Of a stretch of 64,000 nucleotides of DNA, positions 50,198 to 62,162 are shown in pieces. The notes beneath the pieces are model-generated. The model was not told where the DNA came from. It did not search any database and saw only the letters and a list, made by a program, of their open reading frames with translations. Both the position numbers and the translations under genes were made by a program. Positions within the stretch are counted from its first letter, which is position 1, and each line of letters opens with the position of its first letter. Source of the stretch: Portulaca oleracea (taxonomy: Eukaryota > Streptophyta > Magnoliopsida > Caryophyllales > Portulacaceae); NCBI GenBank assembly GCA_029582165.1, contig CM055871.1, positions 5,897,501 through 5,961,500 on the forward strand, read 5' to 3'.

Positions 50198-50386
50198 TGA
50201 TATTCAGATAAAAGAGGAAAACAATAAGAAAGATCAAGAGTGATCTTATTATTCACTCATTTCATAATGATTAAAATCAACAGCACTGATGTATATATAT
50301 ATACAAGACAGGGGAAAAGGGAGATGAGAAACAGAAATAACAACCAGAGAAGTTGTTACAACAAACATTCTGTTACTGAGTCTAAC
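50198..50386 (-). repeat. 5' LTR of Copia C
   Basis: Partner of 41960-42148, with a degraded tRNA-iMet primer site just beyond it at about 50184-50195. Confidence 0.8.
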
Positions 50387-50785
50387 GATAAAATAAAAGT
50401 GCACGATGCACCTTTTGAAAAATTGAAAATTGTGGTGACATTCAATTTCCAAAACTTTGATGAGAGGTCTTTACATATCATGATATCAATACAAATAATA
50501 TTTAGAAAAAGTCAATAAATTACGTTGTTCGGTAAATTATGTTGAGATGAATGATTAACCTAAAAAAAATGTTCGGTAAATTATGTTGTTGCATTAATTG
50601 ATTAATGTAAATAGACACAAAATATATGAACAATTTCCAAAAAAGTTTTTAAAGGATAGTATTTGATAAAAAAATATATGAAACACTACTTCAAGCACTA
50701 TATTTAACTTTATTAACGTTCCAAAAATACTAGTTGAAGCATTAAAGAGTTGTCAAAACATTAGCTTACTAAACACTCATACTTG
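50387..50785. other. AT-rich intergenic DNA, no gene seen
   Basis: A ttcggtaaattatgttg phrase is duplicated at 50529 and 50574. Nothing else recognised. Confidence 0.5.
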
Positions 50786-50864
50786 TGGTGCGTTTAATAG
50801 TTTCCCGGGAAAGCTTTTCCATGAAAGACTATCCCTAGCCCCTCGGAAAATTCTTTAATGAGCT

Positions 50865-51777
50865 TGAAGAAACCCACCACTGCCATGAGGACCTCCGCCT
50901 ATTCGTCATAGAGGACCTCCAGCAGCAGCAGTAATCTAAACGCTAAAGTTTTGTTTGAAAGAACAAAATCAAGATTAAATCAGGGAAGTTGACTATACAT
51001 TATTCTCTATATATTATTCTTAATACTATATGATTCTATTATGACTAGTGATCCTATCTTATAGATACTCAACGGATTGGAACAAATCTCCCAAGATATT
51101 GAATATAAGAAGATTGGAGATCAAGAAGATTGGATTAAGATATCTTGGATTGAAGATCAAGAAGATTGGATTAAAATATCTTGTGAGGTTGCTGTCAAAT
51201 ACAAGATATCGAATATAAGGGATCAAGATATCTTGTGAAGATTGGAGATCAAACAAAATCTAGAAAGAATCTTCAGCTAAGGAAACACCAAGACTAGCCG
51301 TTGCATTGAAAGCCAAGCATCTATATAAAGAACGTTGCCTCCCTTTTGTAATTAACGATTCCAAGCAAGATAAATCGTGTGTAGGAATTTTGTGATAGAA
51401 AATTTCGAGTGTAGCTACTTGGTTGTGAGTAATGAGTTGTGTAACCAGAAGGTGTGTTCTGGTGAGGACCTCAGAGTCATGTAACTAAAGTGAAGTGACC
51501 TCACTTTAGTGAGTTCAAGCCATTCTTCCTGCCTCAATTGTGAGGCCACTACTGCAGAAATTCATCCTGAATCTTCTGCCCTTGTAAGCATCTGTTGAGG
51601 ACCTCACAGTCCTTGACAGTGCCGAGTTTGTAACCTCCTCTATTTTCTAGCACTTTAAGTTTATCAATAAAGAACTATTATTCAAATATATAAGTGCTAT
51701 TAACGTTCTTGTGTTGATTAAGTGCAGAATTTTTATACAACCCTATTCACCCCCCCCCCCCCTCTAGGGTTATTTCA
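50865..51777 (+). repeat. 5' LTR of Copia D (913 bp)
   Basis: Contains internal direct repeats of agaagattggattaa-atatct. A C13 tract (51750-51762) lies near its end and is much shorter in the other LTR. It carries a tatataaagaacg promoter-like motif near 51322. Confidence 0.9.
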
Positions 51778-51779
51778 AT

Positions 51780-51791
51780 TGGTATCAGAGC
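51780..51791 (+). promoter_or_regulatory. Primer binding site of Copia D
   Basis: tggtatcagagc, complementary to the 3' end of initiator tRNA-Met, as in most plant Copia elements. Confidence 0.9.
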
Positions 51792-51821
51792 GGGTCCACA
51801 AATTCAAGAGTTTAACCACTC

Positions 51822-53788
51822 GTGGAAAAGATCATGGCCGCTATCAACACAAATGAAGCTCCTCAAGGACGCTCATGGACAATAGTTCCACTACTTACTG
51901 GAGAAAACTACAGGTCATGGAAAAGACAAATGGAGGTCTACCTCAAGGACCAAGATGAGGATCTCTGGACTGTGGTTAACAAGGGAGATTATCACACTCC
52001 CACGAAGAAGAACAGTAATGGTCAAGATGTCCAAAGAAAAGATCTGAAATGACCAAAAAAGAGTTGGAGCCATTGAGAAAAAATACTCATGCCCTAAACT
52101 TGATTTATTGCAGCTTAAATTTGAATGATTTTGAACGTGTATCCAATTGTGAAACTACGAAACAGGTTTCGGATTACTTGATAACCTCATATGAAGGCAC
52201 AAGTCAAGTCAAGGACACCAAAGTAGATATCCTTGTCCAAAAGTATGAGGCCTTCATAGTGGAAGGAAATGAGACTATTGAAGAGATGTTCAAAAGATTC
52301 AGCAGCATCACCAACCACCTCACATCACTGGGAAAAACCTACCCAAATGAGGAACAAGTAAGAAAGATCCTCTGATGCCTGCCTAGAAGAAAATGGGGTC
52401 CAAAAGTCACAGCCATTGAAGAAGCTCAAGATCTCAAGGCTCTCAAGTTGGAGGAACTCATTGGAAAACTATTGGCCCATGAGATCAAATTGAATGACCT
52501 CTCAGAACCAAAAGGAACTGCTCTCAAGGCAGTGCGTGAATATGATAGTGAATTTAAGGACGATGAGGAAGACATAGTGGCAGTGCTGGCTAAAGGGTTC
52601 AAAAGGCTCTACAAGAGAAATCCAATCTTCCAAGGATACATCGAAGATGCCCAAAACAAAAGATCAAGCCCAAAAGGTAAGTCCTCGTTAAGAGAAGATT
52701 CTGATCCATTTACTTGTTTTGGTTGTGGCAGCTCAAAACACCTTGTGAAGGACCGCCCTCACGCCAGAAGAAACAAGGACAAGAGAAACAGTCGACCTCA
52801 ATGGCAAAACCGTAAGGCAATGATGGAAACATGGAGTGATAGTGATTCCAGCGAAGGTCATAGTGAGGTAGAAAAAATAACAAATATATGTCTGATGGAA
52901 AACACAAGTGAGGATCAAGATCCAACCTCATCTTATGACGAGGTAAACATTGATGAGATCCTCACTCTTCCCTCTTCGCACCTTGCTCACAAATTATTTC
53001 ATCTCTTCAAATATTCTAGATCCTTAATAGAAAGAGTCAAGCATCTCACGAAACATGTCAATCACCTGAACGAAACCATAGAGAGCTTGAACAACAGAAA
53101 TGACCTCTTAGCAACTGAAAATGTTAGACTATCCATAGAGGTCAAAGACTACTATAAGGACATCACTCAATTATCAAATGAGGCAGTCACGAAATCTCAT
53201 CCCTACCAGAAGGAACCCATCCTTCCCACACCTAATACACTACCTCTCAAAAACTATCGGTCCAAAAGTCCTCCCATCCATACCAACAAAGGACCTCTAC
53301 TTCCTACGCCAAATATTCCACCTCTCAGGGAAAACTATCATAGAGGACCTCCAACAGCAAATAAAATAAGAACCTCACCAACTCCCCTGTCTAAAGGAAC
53401 TAGACCTTCGTGCATTACAAAAATTTGGGTCCCAAAGACCTCATTGCAACGATCTCATCCTTGGTCAGAGACCAAGAAAGGTATAGTGTCCTCTACTACA
53501 GGTATGTCTCAAACACATTACCAGAGATCCAACCAAGTTCCGCAAACTGAAAATCAACAAGATTGGAAGAGTGACCTTTGGAGACAAAAGCTAAGACGAG
53601 ATCCTAGACATTGGGAAGGTCGCGAAACAACACCACCCGCATCATTCGAGGGGGAGCCTTCTATCATGAGGACCTCAACCTATGCACAAGCTGTCAAATT
53701 GAGGGGGAGTCCTATCATCCATTCTCCCTACATGTGGTCCCTCTCCTCCTCCCAGGTACGTAAACTCTCTGCATGTCTGGACCTCTGA
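51822..53788 (+). pseudogene. gag of Copia D, broken by a frameshift and a stop
   Basis: Frame 1 (51822-52052) gives RSWTIVPLLTGENYRSWKRQ and MEVYLKDQDEDLW, the UBN2-type Gag start. After a frameshift near 52050 a second frame reads NLIYCSLNLNDFERVSNCET (to 52375). A TGA at 52373-52375, one C-to-T change from the Arg codon CGA, ends it. The third frame (52448-53788) holds a zinc knuckle CFGCGSSKHLVKDR in which the last Cys is Arg, then an acidic, Ser-rich tail and a coiled-coil-like region (LIERVKHLTKHVNHLNETIE). The long tail is characteristic of SIRE-type Gag. The protein would have formed the particle; the defects make this copy non-coding in practice. Confidence 0.85.
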
Positions 53789-54130
53789 TGCCTCCATCAG
53801 TATGTCCTCTCAAGCACCTCACAATTCAAAATGGGTCCGATCAAAGTCGTCTGACTACCTCTCCCATAGGTAACTCAGATTCTTACCTTTTACCTTCATC
53901 CTCTCCTCCCTCTCTCTTTCTCTCTTCTTTTTGGCCACATAATTTAGTGTTTGTACTCTCTTGCTTCCTTCTTGTCTGAAAGACAAAAAGGGGGAGAATT
54001 TTGCCATGCTCTGGTCTGTAACTAAAATACTTTGCTGTGCTACTAAGAATGCTACTTTGATCTATCATGCTGTCAACATACATATATGTTGTACTTGCAA
54101 GTTTTGTCTTTCAAACAAAAAGGGGGAGAT
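53789..54130 (+). other. 3' internal region of Copia D
   Basis: A CT-rich segment followed by two aaaagggggaga purine tracts (about 53985 and 54118). The second is the polypurine tract beside the 3' LTR. Confidence 0.65.
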
Positions 54131-55038
54131 TGAAGAAACCCACCACTGCCATGAGGACCTCCGCCTATTCGTCATAGAGGACCTCCAGCAGCAGCAGTAA
54201 TCTAAGCGCTAAAGTTTTATTTGAAAGACCGAAATCAAGATTAAATCAGGGAAGTTGACTATACATTATTCTCTATATATTATTCTTAATATTATATGTT
54301 TCTATTATGACAAGTGATCCTATCTTGTAGATACTCAACGGATTGGAACAAATCTCCCAAGATATTGAATATAAGAAGATTGTAGATCAAGAAGATTGGA
54401 TTAAGATATCTTGGATTGAAGATCAAGAAGATTGGATTAAGATATCCTGTGAGGTTGCTGTCAAATACAAGATATCGAATATAAGGGATCAAGATATCTT
54501 GTGAAGATTGGAGATCAAACAAAATCTAGAAAGAATCTTCAACTAAGGAAACCCCAAGACTAGCCGTTGCATTGAAAGCCAAGCATCTATATAAAGAACG
54601 GTTGCCTCCCTTTTGTAATCAACGATTCCAAGCAAGATAAATCGTGTGTAGGAATTTTGTGATAGAAAATTCCGAGTGTAGCTACTTGGTTGTGAGTAGT
54701 GAGTTGTATAACCAGAAGGTGTGTTCTGGTGAGGACCTCAGAGTCGTGTAACTAAAGTGAAGTGACCTCACTTTAGTGAGTTCAAGCCATTCTTCCTGCC
54801 TCAATTGTGAGGCCACTATTGCAGAAATTCATCCTGAATCTTCTGCCCTTGTAAGCATCTGTTGAGGACCTCATAGTCCTTGACAGTGCCGAGTTTGTAA
54901 CCTTCTCTATTTTCTAGCACTTTAAGTTTATCAATAAAGAAGTATTATTCAGATATATAAGTGCTATTAACGTTCTTGTGTTGATTAAGTGCAGAATTTT
55001 TATACAACCCTATTCACCTCCCCTCTAGGGTTATTTCA
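54131..55038 (+). repeat. 3' LTR of Copia D (908 bp)
   Basis: Near-identical partner of 50865-51777. The C tract is reduced to a few bases (cacctcccctctaggg). Confidence 0.93.
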
Positions 55039-55170
55039 GAGCTTGTGAGTGAAATAGTAGGCATACATCAAACTTTCTCATCTTTTGGGGACGATCAAAC
55101 ATCAAAAAATTTATCAACTTAGAAAAGTTGACTAACTTTCTCGGGAAAGTTTCCAAATCAAATACTCACT

Positions 55171-55953
55171 TGAAGATTAGAGCTTTAATTTGATTAAAAT
55201 GCTAAAAGCTACTCTAATTATCGTCGAGTAGTTACAAAATCTCATTTGCAAATTAAACTTGACTATGTAACGAATGATGTCCCATATGATTTTAAGAGAT
55301 TATTCTCAAATTCTAAAAATTCAAACTTATTACATGCATTATATTTTTCCACTAATTAATAAATTCACCCACCAAATGAGTTGGGTTCTTTTAGCTGAAA
55401 ATTTCCCTTCAAAACCTCTCATCCTTTCCTGAATGCCTCCACATTTAGCGGAGAATCAAGGCTCTCTCATTCTATTTTCTTCTTCCTATTGAAACAATTT
55501 GACCTAATTAAATTAATTACTATGATTAATCAATTAATGACATTTTGCTGAGTTTGCCTTTTGAGTTGTTTAACTCAAATGTTCTGTTTCATCAACCGGC
55601 CTTTTCTTTATATATTCAATTTCTTCCATTCTTTTTCCTTGGGTTCTTGTTCCAATTGCAATCTCAATTTTTGGGATTTTGTGTCTCCACAAAATCCCAA
55701 CCATCTTTTTTTGCAATTTGAACCCCAAACTATTTCAATTTCCCATTTTACATATTTGAATCATAATATCATCGATTCCTCTTTTATTTCTTTTTAAAAT
55801 TCAATTTAATTCCGTCTTCATTAAATACCTAAATTGCTAAAGTTTACATACATCCTTTTGGACAAAATTAATTCCTCGTCAAAAATCTTGAGAAACCAAT
55901 TATTTTTTCTTCTTTTTGGTGTTGAATTTTTGGGTTCCTAGGCCAAGTAAGAA
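55171..55953 (+). promoter_or_regulatory. Upstream region and 5' leader of the kinase gene
   Basis: AT-rich DNA with pyrimidine-rich stretches. There is no clear TATA box; tttatatattc near 55611 is a candidate. No gene is supported here. Confidence 0.4.
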
Positions 55954-58900
55954 ATGAGTTGTTTTCCATGCTTTTCTTCTCAAGGAAAGAAAGCATCAAA
56001 GAGGCAACTTAGTGGTGATGATAATGGGAAAATACCTAGTCCTCCCACCTCGGCACCAAGTTCACAATCTAATTCTCCTGGTAATTAATGTCATATTCCA
56101 CGTTTTATTAATGAAATTATTTTTGTTTTGATTCGAAAGAAATTATTATGCTTTACCAAACATCGTGCAAGTTTATCGATCATTCGATTATGTGAAATCT
56201 ATAAAATTGAATGTTAGGGGTTGAGATATCGATTTTTTACTGTTTGCAAATGTTTTTTTTTTTTTATTCATTTACAATATAAGATCGTGCACATCTAAAT
56301 CCCCTCAAACACCACACGCTTTTGCTCACCCGGAGTAAAAAGGCATGCATACGCTAGATACACATTGTTTAGGCTTTTAGATTGCATGGATAAGTCAATC
56401 AATTATCCATACATGGTATTGACAGTTTAAATATGTCATATTCTTACGTATTATCTTATATTCGAGGGCTCAATGCTACCTTACTTTTTATTTGTTGTCG
56501 GCTTATCATGTCCAATACCCTAAAAATCCTACAACAAAACATGATTTTAGGATTTGGTGCATGAGTTTTACCCTTGCATTTAAAAATTCAAAGAGATTGA
56601 ATATGGTTACTCTAAGGTTTTAAAATCGTTCACCCTACTATTTTATGGAAAAGAAGTAGGGGATATTTAAAGAAACATTTTGTTTTAGTCCATTAAAATC
56701 TAAGCTAGATAATTTTTTTGCCTTTTTTTTCCAATTATCTATGGACATTTTCGGCTTATCAACATGAGTGTTGCATATATTTACTTGTGTCCAATCACTT
56801 GTTTGAGTAGGAACCCTAATATGTCTGTATTGCAGAAAATCCAAGGCCTACAAACACAGGGGAAGCAGCAGGAAGTGGTGCCAAAGACACTGGGAATACC
56901 AATAACATTGCAGCACAAACTTTCACCTTCCGTGAGTTGGCCATCGCAACCAAAAACTTTCGCCCAGAATGCTTGATAGGTGAAGGTGGTTTTGGTAGAG
57001 TTTACAAGGGCAAACTTTCTGGCCAGGTATTAATAGCTAATTCCCAAATGATAAATATCTTGAATCAAGATAATTCTTAAACATCTTGAACTACGGTTAA
57101 ATTATTCTAAAAGTTAAAGAGACCAATGTTTCATTATTTTTTTTTTGGAGGGGAAAACAGGAAATAACTTAAATTGATAATTTGTTCAACAATACATAGG
57201 GGAGGAATATGATTAGGCCATATTCTTAACCAGACCCGTTCTTTACCCAATGGCTTAAGCTTAGCCATGTGGTGGGCTACACCGCTAAAGATCCCATCAC
57301 GCTTAGCATACACCCAACTACAACTATCAAAAGTTTGAACCAAAGAGTGAATATCCTCTAAAACTTAGGTCCACACCTTATTTATGACGCTGAACAAATA
57401 TTACTACAAGCAAATCCCCTCACCAACTGTTTCATGAGTTTAAGGGTTGTTACCTAAATGATGTAAAAATTATTTATTTATTTATTTATTTTTCATAGAT
57501 CCATATCATTACATGTAAAATATACATTTTCTAATATGTTTGGTATATGATTAGGGCAACTTTTTTATTTGTTTGTGTAACCGATGAATGCTATGGGGTC
57601 ATAATTAATAAATACGCAAAATTAGTAAACACAATATTATTTAAAATTTGACAAACATAAATTATAAGCAATTGAAAACGTTTAAGAACTATCTTGATTC
57701 AAGAAAAGTATTTCCATTTGACAGAAAACAGGTCGAGTAATATATAACTTGCTAATTCTTTGGTGTGTTTGATCTTTAGATTGTAGCCATCAAGCAACTT
57801 GATAGAAATGGGTTGCAAGGAAACAAAGAATTTCTTGTTGAGGTCCTGATGTTAAGCCTTCTCCATCATGTAAACCTAGTGAATTTGATAGGGTATTGTG
57901 CTGATGGGGATCAAAGGCTCTTGGTCTATGAATATATGCCTTTGGGATCTTTGGAGGACCATCTTCTTGGTAATTATCACTTCACCTCTTTCTTGTGTCT
58001 TATAAGTTAGTGCATGATTTCTTCAATGATTTTTCTTCCCATTGGATCATAGACTTCATAATTATCATATCGTTCTATATACCTGCAATCTACGTTCAAT
58101 GGGTCGATGATCTAAAATCTAAACAAACTAAATTTGCCAAAATATAATAGTGGTATGTGAATCATTTGTTGTTTTTTTTAATGGTGAACAATACAATCAC
58201 TAGACTACCCCTTTAGGGTATAAATCCAGTTAGCTAGCAAGCACGAAAGGAAAGTAGCACAACTACCATACTAGGCCCATTAAGGACCTTACCTAAATAG
58301 CTGGCCCACAAGGGCAATCGTAGGCATCACGTTATCCACCAAGTAGTCACTGACATTCAAACTCTGGTGAAGACCTCTAACCCCCACGCCACCAGAACAT
58401 GATGCTCTTGGTCTCTGAATAATTCTTGCCAGCTATGCATGGAATAGGTACAAGAATAACTCCTCTAGAATATATGACGACAAAAATTAAGTCACAAATA
58501 AAACAAAATATTTTACTTAAAGGATCGTGTTTGATTTTCATGTATGGTGTTTTTAGTCCATCATATATTTACAAATAGCTTCTTACAAGTCTCCTAAAAT
58601 CAATCTATCTACGAATAATGGTGGTCATGGAGCTAAGACTGCCTGCTTTTAGATTTTCCTAGTCCCCACAAAATCGAGACTCACACTAAAGATTGCACTA
58701 CATGCTGCCAAAGGTTTAGAGTACCTTCATGATAAAGCAAACCCCCCGGTGATCTACCGTGACTTGAAATCCTCCAATATCTTGCTGCAAAATGACTTCC
58801 ATGCTAAGCTTTCTGATTTTGGATTAGCCAAGCTTGGGCCTACAGGGGATAAAACTCATGTTTCTACTAGAGTAATGGGAACTTATGGATATTGTGCCCC

Positions 58901-60067
58901 CGAGTACCAACGAACAGGGCAACTTACGGTAAAGTCGGATGTATATAGTTTTGGAGTTGTATTATTGGAGCTTATAACTGGGCGAAGAGCCATCGACCCT
59001 ACCAAACCAACTAAGGAGCAGAATCTTGTTACTTGGGTAAGTTCTTGTACCTTTTATTCAGAAAAACGTGCAGAATGCTAGATCCTTAATTTATTTTGTA
59101 ATTTATTCTTATTTAGACGTCGTGCAAGTCATTGTTGAAATACATGATCATTATCTTTATGTTAGTGAGCCTACTAAAACTTAGGGTTTGCTCTTTGTAG
59201 TGAATTTTGGTTAAATTCATTCTAGATTTATTAATTAAACTTATGAGTTGTGACTTATATGTTAGACATATTATGCAAAACCATTTTTGAGAAAATATAC
59301 ACCGAAGAGAACAAATATTTATTTATAATCTTTACGGAAAACATTTAAGTTTTGACTCAGTCAATTCTTTGACATTTTACTCTACAAAACGTATTCACTA
59401 AGAAAACTCTGATACGCGACTAGACAAACTGGAACGTTTATGAGTTTTTCCGACTTACGAGTAACCTTGTCGGCCTATGATTTGGATGTCGTATATAACC
59501 ATTACTGGAATACACGATCAGTAGCTTTATAATAGGGCACCTGCTAGAACGTGTTTTTGTAGCTAATTTGGTAAAATTTGTTTTGAACTTATTTTCTAAG
59601 CTTAATTATTTGGACTAACCATTAAACATATTATGCATTGAGCTTATTTCAAAAAAGATAAGCTGAAAAGATACACCTTTATTTCTAAGCTTCTATGATT
59701 TTAGCTTTAACTTTTGGTTGTGTCGATTCTTCGATACATTTTCCTACCTAAACACATTCACTAACAAAACTATCATCTCTTACTTGACAAAATATAGGCC
59801 CAACCAGTGTTCAGGGAACCAAGCCGGTTCCCTGAATTGGCGGATCCACGCCTAGGTGGAGAATTTCCGGTGAAGAGCTTGAACCAAGCGGTGGCGATTG
59901 CAGCCATGTGTCTTCAAGAAGAACAAACAGCGCGACCGTTGATGAGCGATGTTGTCACCGCGCTTAACTCCCTTGCAAAGATGACATGTGATGATTGTGC
60001 TTCTCCTATGATTTCACAGGCCTCTCCAGGAAGCCATTGTAGCCAAGAAGGTGCTCAGCAAAGCTAG
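55954..60067 (+). CDS. Receptor-like cytoplasmic kinase, RLCK-VII/PBS1-like, 383 aa
   Basis: Five exons: 55954-56080, 56836-57026, 57780-57969, 58663-59036 and 59798-60067, joined in frame by GT-AG introns. The N-terminus MSCFPCF has Cys residues suited to S-acylation at the plasma membrane, then a Ser/Pro-rich linker. The Ser/Thr kinase domain begins near residue 71 ([13 protein letters not shown]). Motifs: glycine loop GEGGFG 91-96, VAIKQL with Lys111, C-helix Glu127, YRDLKSSN from 201, DFG 221-223, activation loop [12 protein letters not shown] 248-250. Such kinases relay signals from cell-surface receptors, often in immunity; the specific pathway cannot be read from sequence. The exon 4 acceptor is uncertain: AG at 58661-58662 keeps the frame but leaves the loop after EDHLL several residues short and without the usual DW; AG at 58651-58652 shifts the frame. 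Introns 2 and 3 hold LINE remnants. Confidence 0.88.
57134..57365 (-). mobile_element. 5'-truncated LINE with RNase H-like end in kinase intron 2
   Basis: The minus strand reads [24 protein letters not shown], then [19 protein letters not shown], then a stop-free tail and poly(A) (57136-57148). The R-GN--AH-LAK and VW-P--I pattern is the end of the RNase H-like domain found in plant L1-type LINEs. Inverted relative to the gene. Confidence 0.6.
58172..58470 (-). mobile_element. LINE 3' remnant in kinase intron 3
   Basis: On the minus strand it ends in attgttcaccattaaaaaaaa, a poly(A)-terminated tail like that of plant LINEs. Upstream, reading is broken but includes VSDYLVDN and similar late-domain fragments. 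Confidence 0.4.
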
Positions 60068-61062
60068 TTATTTAGTCACAATGTAAAAGCTCAATTAGGC
60101 GCAATGGTATAACCCCCTTTGATATAGATAGTGAGATCATCTACAAGCTAAGAAGTCATGGAATAGGGGAATCCGTTAATTGGTTGGTTTTGCAAGCGTT
60201 ACGGGATTAATTTATGACCCACGTATAGTTGACGTAAACTAATGTCCAACAAGGAAGTAGTAAAACAAGAAAGTGTACATGCACATCTAAATTAAGCATC
60301 AAAATTACTTCATATGTCACATATTCTGATTTTTATGATGTGTATGTGCGCGCACAAGTTTGTTTATGAAATTGTGCTTGTTGTACTTGAAGATTGACCA
60401 TTAATTTCATTTGTTAAGTATCAAAAGGATTGTATGAGAAGCATTCTAGGTTTGTGAAGTTGTAATATGAATTTGTACTCTTGTAGATGATGTAAAACAA
60501 GAAATAGAGTGCATGACACTAATTCCTACAAATTCAGTGTTCTATTCATAGTTTAATTTCCTCATTTATGTCTTTTGCCTATATGAATGACTTGTCCTAA
60601 CATTTGATAATTCAAAATGTGATTTTGTACATGGTTTGAGTGTTTGACTTTTCTTTGACTATGCTTTCTTATTTGATAGTGGCCTAATTAGGATTGAGAA
60701 AACAAGATGATATTTTTTTATAAAGAACAATGATACGAATTTTGAATCAAGATATTTAATAACCTTCTTAAATTACTTATAATTTATATATATGTATCAC
60801 CAATAGGAGTATCTCATTTGTTAGCTATGCTGAAAAATCTATGTAATATATAAAGCCAAAGGGGTTTATAGTACGCAAATTTCACTTTGCCCATTTTACC
60901 CTTTACTATTGATAAATTGTAAGGATAGAATAGTAATTACAATATTTTTTATTTGCACCAAAATAATTATCAATGAAATTATTACCATTAAGATTTGAAC
61001 TTCTAATGCAAGGGAAAACTCTTCAATTCTTATACCACTAGATCACCATTTTTTTAGTTGGT

Positions 61063-61066
<4 letters not shown>
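60068..61066. other. Kinase 3' flank and AT-rich DNA, no gene seen
   Basis: The kinase 3' UTR is presumed to end within the first few hundred bases. At 60838 tctatgtaatatataaagcc resembles a Helitron 5' terminus, and 60990-61050 contains gatttgaacttctaatgcaa and ataccactagatcacca, a phrase common in plant repeats. Confidence 0.4.

Positions 61067-61105
<39 letters not shown>
61067..61105. repeat. (TA)n microsatellite
   Basis: About 19 TA units. Confidence 0.95.
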
Positions 61106-61109
<4 letters not shown>

Positions 61110-61242
61110 TCTATTTCCCACTTTCACACTGCAATCGCCATTTACATCATATTATTATTATTTTTGGGTTTCTATTTTTCCTAATTTACCTTATATTATT
61201 AACTTTTTAAATTTCTTTTAGGTTCCTATGTTGTTATCTTAC

Positions 61243-61367
61243 ACAAGTTTTGATTCGCACGCATTGCGTGCATCAATTTTTAAATTTATTTATTTATTGC
61301 GTGTATATATACACACAAAAAAATAAATATAAAAATTGATGCACGCAATGTGTGCGAATCAAAACTT
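61243..61367. mobile_element. Palindromic MITE, copy 1
   Basis: Starts acaagttttgattcgcacgc and ends gtgtgcgaatcaaaactt. Each arm contains the near-palindrome gcacgcaatgcgtgc, and a TA/CA repeat forms the loop. Related to 63475-63619. Confidence 0.75.
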
Positions 61368-62030
61368 CTTTTGCTTAAAAATAAAAATACTCAATAATAA
61401 TTCGACTTTGGCTCATGATGGATGTTGTCGATCGAGTCAGTGTAGTTAAAGTTATCTTCTTTTCAGTTGTTTTTAAAATAAGTTAAATAAGTTCAAGATA
61501 AATTTACAAAACAACTCTTTCAAATGAATTCAAATAAAATCAAATAGCTAAGTTTAAATTAGTTAAGTATACTAAGTTCAAAATAAGTTTAGATAAGTTC
61601 AATTTGTAATGAGCTCTGTCAAAATAAGTTGGAATGAACATGTTAAAAAAAAAAATAGTGAGACGGAAGCAATATTATTGATTATTGTTCGTTTACTCTC
61701 AGTATGAACAATTATGCATTATAGATTTGCTTCCTCATGATAGATTTTTTTTTTACTTTTGTATGATTTTAACTTCTATGTTGCAAATATGATAGAATAT
61801 CTTAACGAATCATTACGTTTCTATTATTTATTTGTAACATTGGATCTACTATTTGTTAAAAGAATGCAATTATGCAACTTAGAATAAAAATATGATAAAT
61901 CAAACATTTCTTAGTTAATTAAGAATCTTGTCTTATAAGACAACAAAATACATAAGAAATTCTCCCAAAACTAAAATCAAGGAATAAAAAAATTATCAGT
62001 GATACTGTAACTCTGATATGTAACGATAAT
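61368..62030. other. AT-rich intergenic DNA, no gene seen
   Basis: Many aagttcaaataagtt words at 61470-61630, an eroded repeat. No supported open frame. Confidence 0.5.
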
Positions 62031-62162
62031 CTTTAAATAAAAAAGATTATTATATCATGTACTTACTTTTTAAATAATTTTGATTAAAAGTATATTTGAA
62101 TACTAAATAAAATTCTGACATCTTGTCTTTCTCTTAGTCTCTATATGACACACACACACATA

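Larger units (their letters stand above)
41960..50386 (-). mobile_element. Copia LTR retrotransposon C, decayed and split by a hAT element
   Basis: Short LTRs of ~188 bp at 41960-42148 and 50198-50386 share gatattcag, ttattattcactcatttcat and gttacaacaaa blocks. On the minus strand the LTR at 50198-50386 is the 5' one, followed by a degraded tRNA-iMet site (tgctatcaaagc). A G-rich polypurine tract (gggtgggggtg read on the minus strand) precedes the other. Gag, protease, integrase, RT and RNase H are present in Copia order but with many frameshifts and stops. RNase H is interrupted by a hAT element (42353-45839), leaving ~4.9 kb of own DNA. Target duplications were not matched. Confidence 0.85.
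50865..55038 (+). mobile_element. Gag-only Copia element D (SIRE/Maximus-like), young
   Basis: LTRs at 50865-51777 and 54131-55038 start tgaagaaacccaccactgcc and end ctagggttatttca, differing at only a small number of sites by eye. Flanks are identical: gagct at 50860-50864 and 55039-55043. The primer site tggtatcagagc follows at 51780-51791 (tRNA-iMet) and the polypurine tract aaaaagggggaga precedes the 3' LTR. The 2.35-kb interior encodes Gag only; protease, integrase, RT and RNase H are absent. Mobilisation must have relied on a related complete element. Confidence 0.93.
50786..55170. mobile_element. MITE split by Copia element D
   Basis: The left piece 50786-50864 begins ggtgcgtttaatagtttccc. 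The right piece 55039-55170 ends gggaaagtttccaaatcaaatac and contains aaagttgactaactttctc. The outer ends are inverted, and the pieces resemble the MITE at 35217-35587. The middle is the LTR element. Confidence 0.6.
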
